From: an uncultured Oscillospiraceae bacterium
GTDB lineage: Bacteria; Bacillota; Clostridia; Oscillospirales; Ruminococcaceae
Direction: 5' to 3'
Assembly (NCBI GenBank): GCA_900543295.1
Contig: UQQY01000002.1
Location: 1 to 53,619 of the forward strand
Length of the DNA stretch: 53,619 bases
Part shown: piece after piece, positions 24,151 through 33,350 of the stretch
How the letters are laid out: the number at the start of each line of letters is the position of its first letter
Numbering within the stretch: position 1 is the stretch's first letter
Notes under the pieces: model-generated
The model's input: only the letters and a program-made list of their open reading frames with translations
Database searches by the model: none
Told to the model about the DNA's origin: nothing
Program-made: the position numbers and the translations under genes

Positions 24151-24511
24151 ACAAAATCCCTCCCTGTTTTGCTGTATCTTATGCAAAAAGAGAGAAAAGC
24201 GTGAAAAGAAAGACGGACAGCCGTTTAGACTATCCGTTCTGGCATCTATAATTTATTGCGTTTTTTTGTTTTGCTATAAGCGGCTTTTTATTGCGTATGT
24301 CTGGCCGCAGACAGCTTGACGATTCGAATAGACGCGTGTTCCGTCTCCATATACGATTTTAATTGTATAGCCAAGTATTAACGCATAGACATCGGCGCTG
24401 TACGAAACATTAAGAACTCATGTAAAACACGCTTGGATCTTGCTCCATATCATCAGAGCGTTTCCAACGACTATTTGAGATAAAACAGAAAAGCGGATAG
24501 AACCAAAAATT
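24151..24511. other. Intergenic stretch at the start of an accessory region
   Basis: No gene is supported here. The sequence is AT-rich in places, holds no clear promoter or terminator, and short open frames in it lack ribosome sites. A GATTCGAAT word at 24320-24328 resembles a tRNA T-loop, but no tRNA fold surrounds it. Confidence 0.4.
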
Positions 24512-25270
24512 TCAGAAATGGATTGATACTTTTCCGGATTCAAGAGCAAACTCTTCTTGGGATGGAAATTCCCCTTTATCTTCCTGATTCGCTTTCTGCA
24601 TTTCGTCCATAAATTCAGAGTCTGCTTTTTCATCAAGGATAAAAAGCGAAATAGTAAAAGTTGTTTCTTCGTCAATATTTCCGATATAGAGCAGTGTGTC
24701 GGATACATTCCCTCCGGAGCCTCCGCCTGTAAAGCTATCTGCATTCGAAAAGGAGGCGGAATTGTACAGCATCAAGTCAGCGCTTCGTTTTCCTGTGTAT
24801 TCACAATAGCAGAGAAAGTCGGGATGAAAACTGTCCGCAGCAGCGCTTCTTTTGAAAACAGTAAAGGTAAAGTCGCCGTCTTTAATAATCTCTTTTGTAT
24901 ATCCTGGATTTTGGTCAATTGAATACACTTTGGCGAATGAAGCATCGTCAAGCTCTGTGCTCCCGAAATAAGAGATATATTCATAATTTTGTGGATCTGA
25001 AACATTTATAACAGCGTAATGATTTCTCGTATCCCTTTCGGTATCATGATATGCCGACTGTAAGGAATGAGAAAGTATCCCGCAGAACAATACCAGTACG
25101 ACAATCACGGTAATCATAATTGCTTTTGGAATGTCTATCAGTTTCCTTCCGCTTATTCCGCCGGATTTTATTTTTTGATTGATATTGTGCGTATATATTA
25201 GATAGTAAATGAATACTGCTAAACCAGTCAGCAGAACGATACCGATACAAATTCCCGCTACACCTGCCAT
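24512..25270 (-). CDS. Uncharacterised membrane protein with extracytoplasmic domain
   Basis: 252 residues with two membrane helices (about 4-26 and 48-68) joined by a short basic loop, then a soluble domain of about 180 residues that probably faces outward. No family is recognised. The soluble part holds GGGSGGN and is rich in Ser, Asp and Phe, with a Glu/Asp-rich C-terminus. It starts 16 bases after the LytTR regulator gene and belongs to the same transcript. LytTR genes are often paired with small membrane proteins of the DUF3021 type, but this one does not look like that family. Composition is more AT-rich than the genes to the left. Confidence 0.65.
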   Translation of the reverse strand: MAGVAGICIGIVLLTGLAVFIYYLIYTHNINQKIKSGGISGRKLIDIPKAIMITVIVVLVLFCGILSHSLQSAYHDTERDTRNHYAVINVSDPQNYEYISYFGSTELDDASFAKVYSIDQNPGYTKEIIKDGDFTFTVFKRSAAADSFHPDFLCYCEYTGKRSADLMLYNSASFSNADSFTGGGSGGNVSDTLLYIGNIDEETTFTISLFILDEKADSEFMDEMQKANQEDKGEFPSQEEFALESGKVSIHF

Positions 25271-25286
25271 AATGGCGCTTCCTCCT

Positions 25287-25733
25287 TTATATATTGTAAA
25301 ATTCCTTAAATTTATAGTAATAAGTTCTTGTAACGTCGACCTCCGCGCCGGTTGTGAGTGTTAAACGGAATTTGCAGCTCAGGGCCGGTCTGATTCTCCT
25401 GATCGAATTTCTTTGAATAATGACGGAATGGCTGATTCGGATAAAGCTGTCTTCCGGAAACAGCGCCTCCATCTGATAAATCCGCAGATCTGTTTTATAT
25501 CGAAGTTTGTCTGTATACACAAAGACGTCATGACCGAGTGATTCAGCATAACATATATCTTGTACCGATACAATAACCGTATCAGCGCCGTCTTTGCAGT
25601 ATAGTTTTTTTTCCTGACAGGCTTCCTCTGTGAGAATAAGCTCTGCATCCTCTGAAATCTCAATTCCCGCTTTCATCAGTTCGTTTATAACAGCTTCTTC
25701 TCTTTTCCTGCTCAGTTTCAGTTTTATTTTCAT
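25287..25733 (-). CDS. LytTR-domain DNA-binding regulator
   Basis: 148 residues: a short N-terminal segment of about 45 residues and a LytTR beta-sheet DNA-binding domain (about 50-148: VSVQDICYAESLGHDVFVYT, FIRISHSVIIQRNSIRRI, DVTRTYYYKF). There is no receiver domain, so it is of the stand-alone type, which is commonly controlled by a partner membrane protein. The ATG at 25733 is chosen because AAGGAGG stands 6 bases before it; the ATG two codons upstream overlaps this ribosome site. First gene of a two-gene operon with the membrane protein at 24512-25270. Confidence 0.85.
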   Translation of the reverse strand: MKIKLKLSRKREEAVINELMKAGIEISEDAELILTEEACQEKKLYCKDGADTVIVSVQDICYAESLGHDVFVYTDKLRYKTDLRIYQMEALFPEDSFIRISHSVIIQRNSIRRIRPALSCKFRLTLTTGAEVDVTRTYYYKFKEFYNI

Positions 25734-25755
25734 GGACATCCTCCTTTCGAAAATA

Positions 25756-25784
25756 ATTGTATGATTGTTTTCCCGTATAATCAA
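25756..25784 (-). promoter_or_regulatory. Promoter of the LytTR operon
   Basis: Minus strand: TTGATT (25784-25779), 17 bases, TACAAT (25761-25756). Confidence 0.6.
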
Positions 25785-25903
25785 GTGTTATGGAATAACT
25801 TGCACGTCAGCCTGAACATTTTGCGCAGGTATGACCGCTTACATCTTCAGTATCAAATAAAGAATTTTGAATCCTTCCGCAAAACTTCAGGCAGATAAAC
25901 ACA

Positions 25904-25940
25904 AAGCAGCAGACAAGTTTTGATGACTTGTCTGCTGCTT
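25904..25940 (-). terminator. Hairpin downstream of the second XRE gene
   Basis: A 15-bp perfect stem AAGCAGCAGACAAGT/ACTTGTCTGCTGCTT (25904-25918, 25926-25940). On the minus strand the right arm runs into TTTGTGTTT, a weak U-tract, fitting a terminator for the XRE gene that ends at 26062. The 25734-26061 gap holds nothing else that can be named. Confidence 0.5.
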
Positions 25941-26061
25941 GAAGCTATTATTCAGTTATACGGGAGTTCAAATTTCTGCGTAAAGCAATGATTTTCTGAT
26001 AAAATCTGCTTTGGCGCCTTGTATATCGATATTCCCCTATAAGCGAAGAAACAAGATCGGC

Positions 26062-26571
26062 TTACTCCTTTTTTCGCGTCAAGATGATTCCAATGATTGC
26101 TCCTATAAGAATAATCGGTGCTAATCTAACAAACAGATATTCAAATACGTGAAAAGCTGCTCCGAAAACAGCGGTTTCGGGATCGCTATAATTCCAGCCT
26201 AAGTAGGGACTGTTCAATACGGCCAGGACTATGAAAATTGTTACTGTGACTGTACACAGCGAGATAAACAGCCAATGAAATATTTTTCTTCTTGCGGTCT
26301 TTCTTTGCGCAAGCTGCAAATTTATCACCTCCAATTTTTCAGAAATCACTTTTAAGTCGTTCACTTCCGATTCGATAACAGATTCTCCAATTAAAGTGCT
26401 TACAGGTGTTTTAAGCGCTTCTGATAGGGAAATCAACATATCTGAATCAGGAACGGATACTCCCTGCTCCCATTTTGAGATTGTTTGTCGTACGACATTT
26501 AACTTGACAGCCAGTTCCTCTTGCGAAAGCCCTTTTGATTTTCTGATTGTTTTAATATTTTCACTTAACAT
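26062..26571 (-). CDS. XRE-family HTH regulator with C-terminal membrane helices
   Basis: 169 residues: a Cro/C1-type HTH at residues 1-60 (IRKSKGLSQEELAVKLN, VRQTISKWEQGVSVPD), a coiled linker (about 65-95), and two hydrophobic helices (about 97-120 and 143-165). It is built like the regulator at 2265-2678 but is only distantly similar. Membrane-bound XRE regulators often sense envelope stress; targets here are unknown. The ATG at 26571 is chosen because AAAGGAGG stands 9 bases before it, and the upstream in-frame start at 26595 lies inside the leader. Single gene. Confidence 0.82.
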   Translation of the reverse strand: MLSENIKTIRKSKGLSQEELAVKLNVVRQTISKWEQGVSVPDSDMLISLSEALKTPVSTLIGESVIESEVNDLKVISEKLEVINLQLAQRKTARRKIFHWLFISLCTVTVTIFIVLAVLNSPYLGWNYSDPETAVFGAAFHVFEYLFVRLAPIILIGAIIGIILTRKKE

Positions 26572-26607
26572 AAGAGAACACCTCCTTTCTCCCAATCGTT
26601 ATTTTTA

Positions 26608-26636
26608 ATTGTATGAGAAACGCCCCGTTGCTGCAA
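26608..26636 (-). promoter_or_regulatory. Promoter of the second XRE regulator
   Basis: Minus strand: TTGCAG (26636-26631), 17 bases, TACAAT (26613-26608). Confidence 0.55.
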
Positions 26637-26689
26637 GCAACGCATATTAACATTCAGGATCTATCTCTTTATTTCAAAAAGAAAAACGC

Positions 26690-26725
26690 AAAAAAAGCCG
26701 CCACGGAACGTTCTCGTGACGGCTT
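26690..26725 (-). terminator. Terminator on the minus strand downstream of mcrC (distal)
   Basis: An imperfect stem AAGCCGcCACG/CGTGaCGGCTT is followed on the minus strand by seven T (26696-26690). It is the second of two hairpins after the mcrBC genes and insulates the XRE gene. Confidence 0.7.
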
Positions 26726-26793
26726 AAAAATTCGATTTGAAATTGTGAAAAGTCTGAAAAAGCCCATAAAATAAGGCTTTTCGGGCAAAAAGA

Positions 26794-26828
26794 AAGAACG
26801 CTGATTTTGTATCAAAATCAGCGTTCTT
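26794..26828. terminator. Strong hairpin terminator at the end of the defence island
   Basis: A 16-bp perfect stem with a 3-base loop (26794-26809, 26813-26828). On the minus strand it is followed by a TTTCTTTTT tract. It lies about 100 bases beyond the mcrC stop. Confidence 0.75.
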
Positions 26829-26874
26829 ATTTGAAAGTAAAGACCTATTTTGATACCAAATGCACACGGCACTG

Positions 26875-26929
26875 ACCTTTTATTAAAAGGTTCACCCACC
26901 ATTAAAAGGTGTAGGAATAATTAAAAGGT
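26875..26929. repeat. Three ATTAAAAGGT repeats at 19-base spacing beside the mcrC stop
   Basis: ATTAAAAGGT occurs at 26882-26891, 26901-26910 and 26920-26929, a 19-base period. The first copy also forms a palindrome ACCTTTTA-T-TAAAAGGT at 26875-26891. The group ends exactly at the mcrC stop region. Regular spacing suggests a protein-binding array or an insertion scar. Confidence 0.55.
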
Positions 26930-27975
26930 TCAATCCGAAAAATACTCATCTACAATTGCATTCAGTTGTGCGGCAATTTCCGAGAAATCTCTATTCAGGT
27001 TAAGCGTTTTTACGCTGATTTTGTTGCCGCTCATTTGATAGCTGTTGTTCGGTTGAATAGCCTCGTCTGTTGCGGCATACAGGAGCATACCGGAAACCGT
27101 ATGCGGTTGAGTTCCGAACTCGGTGTCCTTATTTTTCACATAAGTGAAAATCTGATATAGATTCCCGGAGTGCAAGGTGTGGACATCGTACTGAGCCTGT
27201 GTGGTATGTGTGTAATACTTGGCATCTATAATCAACACAGTGCTGCCTTTGGTCAGCATGATGTCACTCTGCATTACCGGAAGCATTGTGCCGATGCCAT
27301 CATCTAATGCCCACGGAATTTGAGATGCCGTTGCAGTCACCTGCGGGCACTCCTTGGCGTAATACTCAAGGATGAACTTCTCATAAAGGCGATTCATGCG
27401 CTGTTCGTCAATAAAAGAAGCTAACCGATATTCGCCGGAGTCCGTTGTCAGCAGCATTCCTTCAAGAATCAGCTGGCAAAGGCTGATAAGCATACGGTAG
27501 GTATTGTTGTTCCGCTGAAACCGAATGGCAGACCAGCGTATTGCAGACGGGTCTATGGTGTCAACATTCGAAAAGAACAGCATTTCCTTCTTCAAATCGC
27601 TCTTATACTCCTGACTCACTCTTGCGTGGCGGAGCAGAAGCATAACAGTTGTTTTCAGAATCTGATTCAGAAGGTTGTTTTCTGAAAGCTCATCATACTC
27701 GCAGGTCAATACCCGCTTTCTGGCGAGACGGTTCTGTATGGTCCCCGGCATATCGATTTTGCCACGAACAACGGCTACATCTTCTTTGCGATTCAGATAC
27801 TCACGATATAAGCCCTGCTTCAACTGCCGACCTATGCCCTTGGCGAGGATGGCTGCAAACAGATTGTGTATGTTTTCAAACTCTTCGGTAGCAACATCCT
27901 CATATCCGCCTTGATTGAGCGTCGTGAAGGCATATAGTATATGTTTTTGATGAAGATGCTTTTATCCTTAATCAT
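26930..27975 (-). pseudogene. mcrC: McrC-family restriction subunit, frameshifted near the N-terminus
   Basis: The gene should start at the ATG at 27975, which overlaps the mcrB stop, and its first residues MIKDKSIFIKNIYYM read like an McrC start. Near 27931-27937 the frame breaks and the first frame stops within about 50 codons. The rest of the protein continues in the next frame (YAFTTLNQGGYED onward) to 26930, together about 350 residues, the normal McrC length. The site fits loss of about ten bases between two TATGC repeats. The downstream part has the nuclease motif (DIMLTKG, then IDAKYY). McrC is the nuclease partner of the McrB GTPase in restriction of modified DNA. A TTG at 27823 could give a 297-residue truncated product. 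Sequencing error cannot be excluded. Confidence 0.7.
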
Positions 27976-30371
27976 TGAAACACACCCTGCAGAATATTTT
28001 CCCAACGCTGGAGTTTGTTCGGATCATCAAACCAGTATTCGCTGAGCATTGGCAGAATATCATAATCAACGATGGAGTGCATCCACTCATCTGTACAAAT
28101 ATCCCTGCCGCAGAAATAGCTGTGTCCAATGCAGAATCCCTTACCCAGAGATTTATCAAGTGCAATTTCATGATTCAGGTCTTTTACCTTGGATATCAGC
28201 TCATTCAGCGTTTCGTTGTTCAAGCCGTTCTGGTAATGGATAAATCCTTCGGAATCAAATCCCGGCTCCACCTCAAAGAAGCTAAATCGACGGCGCAGAG
28301 CGTAGTCAATCATCGCAAGGCTGCGGTCTGCCGTGTTCATCATGCCGATGATATACAGATTTTTGGGAACAGAGAAAGACAGCCCGTTATACGCCAGCGT
28401 CGCCTTGGTACCCCTGTAGTCCTTCTCAATCAGCATCAGCAGTTCGCCGAATATCTTGCTCATATTACCTCGGTTGATTTCGTCAATGATGAAGAAGAAT
28501 TCCTTATCCGGCTGGTTTGCAGCTTTCTGGCAAAACCGATAGAAGATGCCGTATTTCAATTCAAATCCATCCTCAACAGGCTTATAGCCCATCATAAAAT
28601 CCTCGTAAGAATAATTCTGGTGGAACTGAACGAATTCAATGCGGCTGTCGTCTTGTTCACCCATCATAGACCATGCCAACCGTCTGGCAGCGAAGGTCTT
28701 GCCAACACCGGGGGCACCCTGCAGAATGATGTTCTTCTTGTTGCGGAGAACAGCTACAAGGTTCTCGTAGCGTTTTTCGGTCATATAGACCTCATCCAGA
28801 AAATCACTTTTTGTGTACGCATCTATAGCTGCATCCGTGGATACCGGATTCTCTTCCCGAATCATATCGAGAATGAAGTCATATTCACCTCTGGTGAGCT
28901 TGAAAAGGCTGCCTTGGGGATTTTGGAAATACTCCATGCGTTCCAGTTCAGGGCATTCTTTTAGCGTAGCATAATCAATAGGAGAGGTCAGTCCTTCTAC
29001 TTTTTCAAAAAACAGCTTTTCGCCGTCCTGCTCTGCGCTGACACGACCAATGGCAACGATCTGTTTTACCGGATTGGATTCGTAGCCGATGATCATATCT
29101 CCGGCTTTCGCATCCAAGAAGTTTTGGAATATGCGGCGCTTGTTTCCGTTCTCGTTGTATAGCGTGTAGGACTGCACCTCGCCAACAGCAATATCGGAGT
29201 AGCTCCAGATTTTCGGATTGGCATTCAGCCACCAATATCCACGATCTTCTTCGCCCGGAGCGGCAGCGACATACAGTTCAATACCGCTCAAATCGGTTTT
29301 GTCAAGAGCGGCGGACAGTTCATCACGCAATTTCCAGATATAGCTGCCTTGCTCGTCCTTCGTTGCATATCGTCCGATGTACAGAACAGGCCACCACTTT
29401 GAGTTTTCATTTTTATCGTCGGTTAAAACCGGACAACCCGTTTTTTCAACGACTCTTTTGGCAAGTGCGGTTGAACCCGTTAAATAGAAATTTTTTGTTT
29501 CACCGTATTTGACCGCAAGCTGTGTGCAGGTCGCCTGTCCGCCGTAATCCTTCATGCGTTTCATGATTTCAAGGCTTCCCGTTGTGAACACCTTGTCATC
29601 GCCAAGCAGGGCAAGCCAGTCCTCTTCGGTCAATCCGGGTGTGTAATCGCTCGGAAACCATGCTGCCGCTTCCGCTTTTTCCGCATTTTCCTGCGAATAG
29701 AGGCGGCTGATATAGAAACCGACATCAATGGTCAGCGTTTTCAGTTCGGGATCGGGATAACAGGTATCCGTCAGCTGCGACTGGAACAGATTCACCAGTT
29801 CAGTGTCCTCTTTCAGTGCGGCACTGATCTCATCATAGAGCCGCAGGAAATTACGGATATTGTCCGCATAGGCGCCCTTTTTGAACCGATAGTCCGACTC
29901 CAGTTCGCTGGAGACCGTTTTTACCTCACCGAATTTGTAGATATAATACTTGTCCGGATAGCGCAGCCAAAGGTATGTGCTGATAGCGTTTTCGTACTGG
30001 TAGTGCTGCGCCGCACCGTTTCCGTATTTTTCGAGAAGAATGGACGATTGCATTTTGAATGCATTCATTCTCTCAAACACATCTTGACTCTCGTCAAACA
30101 GGGCGATAAACATAGCCCGCACTTCCTCCGGGGCGGCTTTCGCAAAGCCCACGATCATGCCCTTCGGAAAATTATTATTTGATGCCAGGAGGTTAAACGT
30201 CTTATCAAGGGAGCGGCTCAGCATTTCGGGAAAATCAGACGCATTCACATCCCAATTGTCCTGAAACCATTTGACGGCTTCCCATTTGTATTTTTCGTTG
30301 CCCCACTGCGTGGAAACAAAGCTCTGCTTGTACTGTGCCAGTACATCCTTCAATCGAAATTGATCAAACAT
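27972..30371 (-). CDS. mcrB: McrB-type GTPase with EVE reader domain
   Basis: 799 residues. The N-terminal 240 residues are a helical region of unknown fold. An EVE/PUA-like domain (about 379-490, WWLNANPKIWSY to QIVAIGRVS) may read a modified base. The C-terminal AAA+ motor has Walker A GAPGVGKT (552-559), Walker B with DEINRGN (630-636) and the McrB signature MNTADRS (678-684) that gives GTP preference in this family. It should assemble as a ring on modified DNA and drive McrC to cut. It begins 12 bases after hsdR with a GGGG-type ribosome site and overlaps the mcrC start. Because mcrC is broken, the pair may be inactive. Confidence 0.9.
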   Translation of the reverse strand: MFDQFRLKDVLAQYKQSFVSTQWGNEKYKWEAVKWFQDNWDVNASDFPEMLSRSLDKTFNLLASNNNFPKGMIVGFAKAAPEEVRAMFIALFDESQDVFERMNAFKMQSSILLEKYGNGAAQHYQYENAISTYLWLRYPDKYYIYKFGEVKTVSSELESDYRFKKGAYADNIRNFLRLYDEISAALKEDTELVNLFQSQLTDTCYPDPELKTLTIDVGFYISRLYSQENAEKAEAAAWFPSDYTPGLTEEDWLALLGDDKVFTTGSLEIMKRMKDYGGQATCTQLAVKYGETKNFYLTGSTALAKRVVEKTGCPVLTDDKNENSKWWPVLYIGRYATKDEQGSYIWKLRDELSAALDKTDLSGIELYVAAAPGEEDRGYWWLNANPKIWSYSDIAVGEVQSYTLYNENGNKRRIFQNFLDAKAGDMIIGYESNPVKQIVAIGRVSAEQDGEKLFFEKVEGLTSPIDYATLKECPELERMEYFQNPQGSLFKLTRGEYDFILDMIREENPVSTDAAIDAYTKSDFLDEVYMTEKRYENLVAVLRNKKNIILQGAPGVGKTFAARRLAWSMMGEQDDSRIEFVQFHQNYSYEDFMMGYKPVEDGFELKYGIFYRFCQKAANQPDKEFFFIIDEINRGNMSKIFGELLMLIEKDYRGTKATLAYNGLSFSVPKNLYIIGMMNTADRSLAMIDYALRRRFSFFEVEPGFDSEGFIHYQNGLNNETLNELISKVKDLNHEIALDKSLGKGFCIGHSYFCGRDICTDEWMHSIVDYDILPMLSEYWFDDPNKLQRWENILQGVFQ

Positions 30372-30383
30372 GAAACCACCCCT

Positions 30384-33350
30384 TTATGCTTCTCTCAGGC
30401 TCTTGTATATCTCTTCCGTGAAGATACCGAGAACCTGTTTTTTTATTTCATCATTACTGAGCAGCAGAGAAAAGAAATCCTGATTCTGCTCCAGTCCCTC
30501 AATCAGTGCATCGTCGATATCGTCAAAGTACGAAAACTCAAAGTCTTTGACGGTGTTGTTCCGGGCGCTGGTTTTCAGTTTATCGGATTTCATCAGAATA
30601 TCCCGAATCTGCAGCATGGCTTTGACCGCAACATCGTTGTCGTAGGCTTTTCCAGTCCGGCTGTTGATTTCGGCTATGATCTGGGAAAGCCGTTCCTCTT
30701 TTGCTTCGGTCAATCCAAAACTCTCCGCTGTTGGCAGCTTTACAACCGGCTGTGCTACCAGCTTCGGATTGGTATGTTCTTCGGCTTTTTTCTGAACGAA
30801 ATTCGTAGCCTTGATTTTGCCGTCCAGATTATAGCCGCCGCCCGGATGCTTAATATTGATGTATGCCAGCAGATAAGTAATAAAATTGTACTTCTTATGC
30901 AGGTCGGTATCCTCGAAGCAGGACACCTGCAACAGGAATTCATAGAAACGAACAAAATGCCGCATCTGAGATACGATCTCCTGTTGCTTGAGCGGCTCAT
31001 ACTGCTCGATCATGTTTTTCGACCGTTTGAAGTAGAAAGTCAGTTTCTGCTTATCCTTGGAGGAAATATTCCCCTTGTAAAGCAGTTCGTTGGCTTTTTC
31101 GATATCATCCGGGTCAAGCACGGTGTACGCATCAATTTGCGCCTCCAGATCGTAAATCGCCGTCGGCGTTACGGAAGTGGAGAGCAACGTAGTCGTATAA
31201 TACGGTGCAAATGCCGCTTTGATATCTTCGTATGTATTTGCAAAGTCCAGCACAAAGGTTTTCTTCTCGAACGGCGGGCAGATACGGTTCAGGCGGGAGA
31301 GCGTCTGAACGGCAGACACACCCTTCAGCTTTTTGAGAACATACATAGCGCAGAGCTTCGGCTGGTCAAACCCAGTCTGATACTTGTTTGCAACCAAAAG
31401 CACCTGGTATTCGTCCTTGTCAAATTCCTTCGTCAAACGATCTTCCGGGAAACCGTTCATGGAAGCCTCGGAATATTCGGTTTCATCGTCCGGGAGCTTT
31501 ACCTTGCCGGAAAACGCCACCAGAGCCTTAATGTCCGAGTATCCCTTCTTCTTGGTATAGTCCTCAAAAGCCTGACGGTACTTCACAGCGCCCTGTCTGG
31601 ATGCGGTGATGACCATTGCCTTTGCCATGCCGCCGAGTTCGGGCATTACGGTTGTGCGGAAATGCTCCACGATGACCTCCACCCGCTGGGCAATGTTCGT
31701 TTCATGCAGCTCCACGAAACGGGCAATCTGTCGCTTTGCATCGACTGTTTTGCACCGAGGGTCTTCTTCGATTTCCTTGTTGATCTGATAGAAAGTGTCA
31801 TAAGTCGTGTAGTTCTGAAGCACATCAAGAATAAATCCTTCCTCAATGGCCTGCTTCATGGAATAGATATGGAACGCTTCACGCTGACCTTTTGTGTTCA
31901 AACGACCGAACAGCTGAATGGTCGTAGGCTTCGGTGTGGCAGTGAAAGCAAACATGGACACGTTGGCCTGTTTGCCGTTTCTGCGGATCTCGTCTGTAAT
32001 CATATCTTCCACATCGGCAGCTTCCTGCTCTCCGGCACCAAGCGACTTTGTGACCGCTGCCATGTCCTTACCTGCGGTGGAGGAATGTGCCTCATCGATA
32101 ATAACCGCAAAACGCTTGTTTTTCAGCCCTGCAACGCTGTCCACAATATACGGGAATTTCTGGATCGTGGTGGCGATGATTTTCGTATTGCCGTTCAGTG
32201 CAATGGCAAGGTCGGCAGAGTTGCACTTATCGTCCATAACACGGATAAGTCCTGCTTTGTGCTCCATGCCCATAATGGCTTTCTGTAGCTGACGGTCAAC
32301 TACGACTCGGTCGGTGATAATCACGACATTGTCAAAGATAATTTTATTATCTGCATCGTGCAGTGAAGTCAGACGGTGCGCCAGCCATGCGATGGAGTTG
32401 GTTTTGCCGGAGCCTGCACTGTGCTGAATCAGATAATTCTGCGTTGTGCCGTTGTCACGGACATCACCCAGCAGCTTGCGAATCACATCGAGCTGATGAT
32501 ACCGAGGGAATATGACATTCTCGGACTTTTTCGTTTTTCCTGTCAGCTCGTCCTTACTTTCCTTGGTTTCGATAAAGATGAACTTACTGATGAGGTCAAG
32601 GACGGTATCCTTTGTCAGAATATCCTCCCACATATAGGACACGCTGTACTTGTCTTTGAAGGTAGGATTGCCCGCACCGGCATTGACACCTTCACCGTTT
32701 CCCATGTTGAACGGCAGGAAGAAGGTGGCGTTGCCTGCGAGCTTGGTGGTCATATAAACCTGCTCTAAGTCCATCGCAAAGTTCACAAGGCAGCCTGCCT
32801 TAAACCAAAACAGGCGGGTCTTGGGATCACGGTCAACACGGTACTGATAGATGGCATCCTGATAGGACTGACCGGCGGCATTACATTTCAGCTCAAAGGA
32901 CATGATGGCAAGACCGTTCAGGAAAATTACCAGGTCAATGCGCTCATCATCGCTTGCCCAGACTTCCTCCATGACGGAGAAAATGTTCTTTTCATATTTC
33001 GCCAACAATTCACGGTTGAAGGTGGTCGCAGGCTTCGTATACATCAGTTCCAGCTTCATGTTGGAAATCTCAATACCGTGCTTCAGCACATCCAGCAGAC
33101 TGCCGCGGGTTTTGGTCACCTCAGCATTGATAAAGCTGACGAGGGTATCTTCCAGGTCGGACTTGTAGATTTTGCGGAGTGCCGCCATCTCATCCGGCTG
33201 GGTATCGTTCAGAAACTGAAACAGCAACTCCCGGTCTATAGCAAAGAGGCGGTCATAGCTTGTCGCTTTGCGGACGATGTAACCATTGTCTTGTGAGAGC
33301 CTGTCCATGATGAAATGCTGATATTCTTTTTCGGAGAGAATATTATTCAT
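30384..33350 (-). CDS. hsdR: Type I restriction enzyme R subunit
   Basis: 988 residues. The N-terminal nuclease domain has the PD-(D/E)xK set D139, E153 and K155 (RIDLVIF, SFELKC). The translocase has Walker A GSGKT (313-317), DEAH (419-422), FTATPKP and later helicase motifs (NKYQTGFDQP, LSRLNRICP). The C-terminal helical domain should bind the methylase core. The protein reels DNA toward the bound complex and cuts at a distance when the site is unmethylated. All motifs are intact. Its ATG overlaps the end of the 133-residue gene by 8 bases, and GGGAGG stands 9 bases before it. The gene order M-S-R, split by small genes, differs from the classical hsdRMS order. Confidence 0.95.
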   Translation of the reverse strand: MNNILSEKEYQHFIMDRLSQDNGYIVRKATSYDRLFAIDRELLFQFLNDTQPDEMAALRKIYKSDLEDTLVSFINAEVTKTRGSLLDVLKHGIEISNMKLELMYTKPATTFNRELLAKYEKNIFSVMEEVWASDDERIDLVIFLNGLAIMSFELKCNAAGQSYQDAIYQYRVDRDPKTRLFWFKAGCLVNFAMDLEQVYMTTKLAGNATFFLPFNMGNGEGVNAGAGNPTFKDKYSVSYMWEDILTKDTVLDLISKFIFIETKESKDELTGKTKKSENVIFPRYHQLDVIRKLLGDVRDNGTTQNYLIQHSAGSGKTNSIAWLAHRLTSLHDADNKIIFDNVVIITDRVVVDRQLQKAIMGMEHKAGLIRVMDDKCNSADLAIALNGNTKIIATTIQKFPYIVDSVAGLKNKRFAVIIDEAHSSTAGKDMAAVTKSLGAGEQEAADVEDMITDEIRRNGKQANVSMFAFTATPKPTTIQLFGRLNTKGQREAFHIYSMKQAIEEGFILDVLQNYTTYDTFYQINKEIEEDPRCKTVDAKRQIARFVELHETNIAQRVEVIVEHFRTTVMPELGGMAKAMVITASRQGAVKYRQAFEDYTKKKGYSDIKALVAFSGKVKLPDDETEYSEASMNGFPEDRLTKEFDKDEYQVLLVANKYQTGFDQPKLCAMYVLKKLKGVSAVQTLSRLNRICPPFEKKTFVLDFANTYEDIKAAFAPYYTTTLLSTSVTPTAIYDLEAQIDAYTVLDPDDIEKANELLYKGNISSKDKQKLTFYFKRSKNMIEQYEPLKQQEIVSQMRHFVRFYEFLLQVSCFEDTDLHKKYNFITYLLAYINIKHPGGGYNLDGKIKATNFVQKKAEEHTNPKLVAQPVVKLPTAESFGLTEAKEERLSQIIAEINSRTGKAYDNDVAVKAMLQIRDILMKSDKLKTSARNNTVKDFEFSYFDDIDDALIEGLEQNQDFFSLLLSNDEIKKQVLGIFTEEIYKSLREA

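Noticed and set aside
24320..24328. GATTCGAAT resembling a tRNA T-loop
   Set aside because: No acceptor, D or anticodon stem could be built around it, and no other tRNA was found in the window.
24418..24744. 108-codon minus-strand frame
   Set aside because: It overlaps the end of the two-helix membrane protein in another frame and lacks a start site.
26669..26902. 77-codon minus-strand frame over the island-end hairpins
   Set aside because: It is read through two terminators and inverted repeats and has no ribosome site.
26882..26929. Possible CRISPR array
   Set aside because: Only three 10-base copies with 9-base gaps, and no cas genes; too short for repeat-spacer units.
30360..32288. 642-codon open frame on the plus strand
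   Set aside because: It is antisense to hsdR, whose motifs are all intact, and has no family resemblance or ribosome site.
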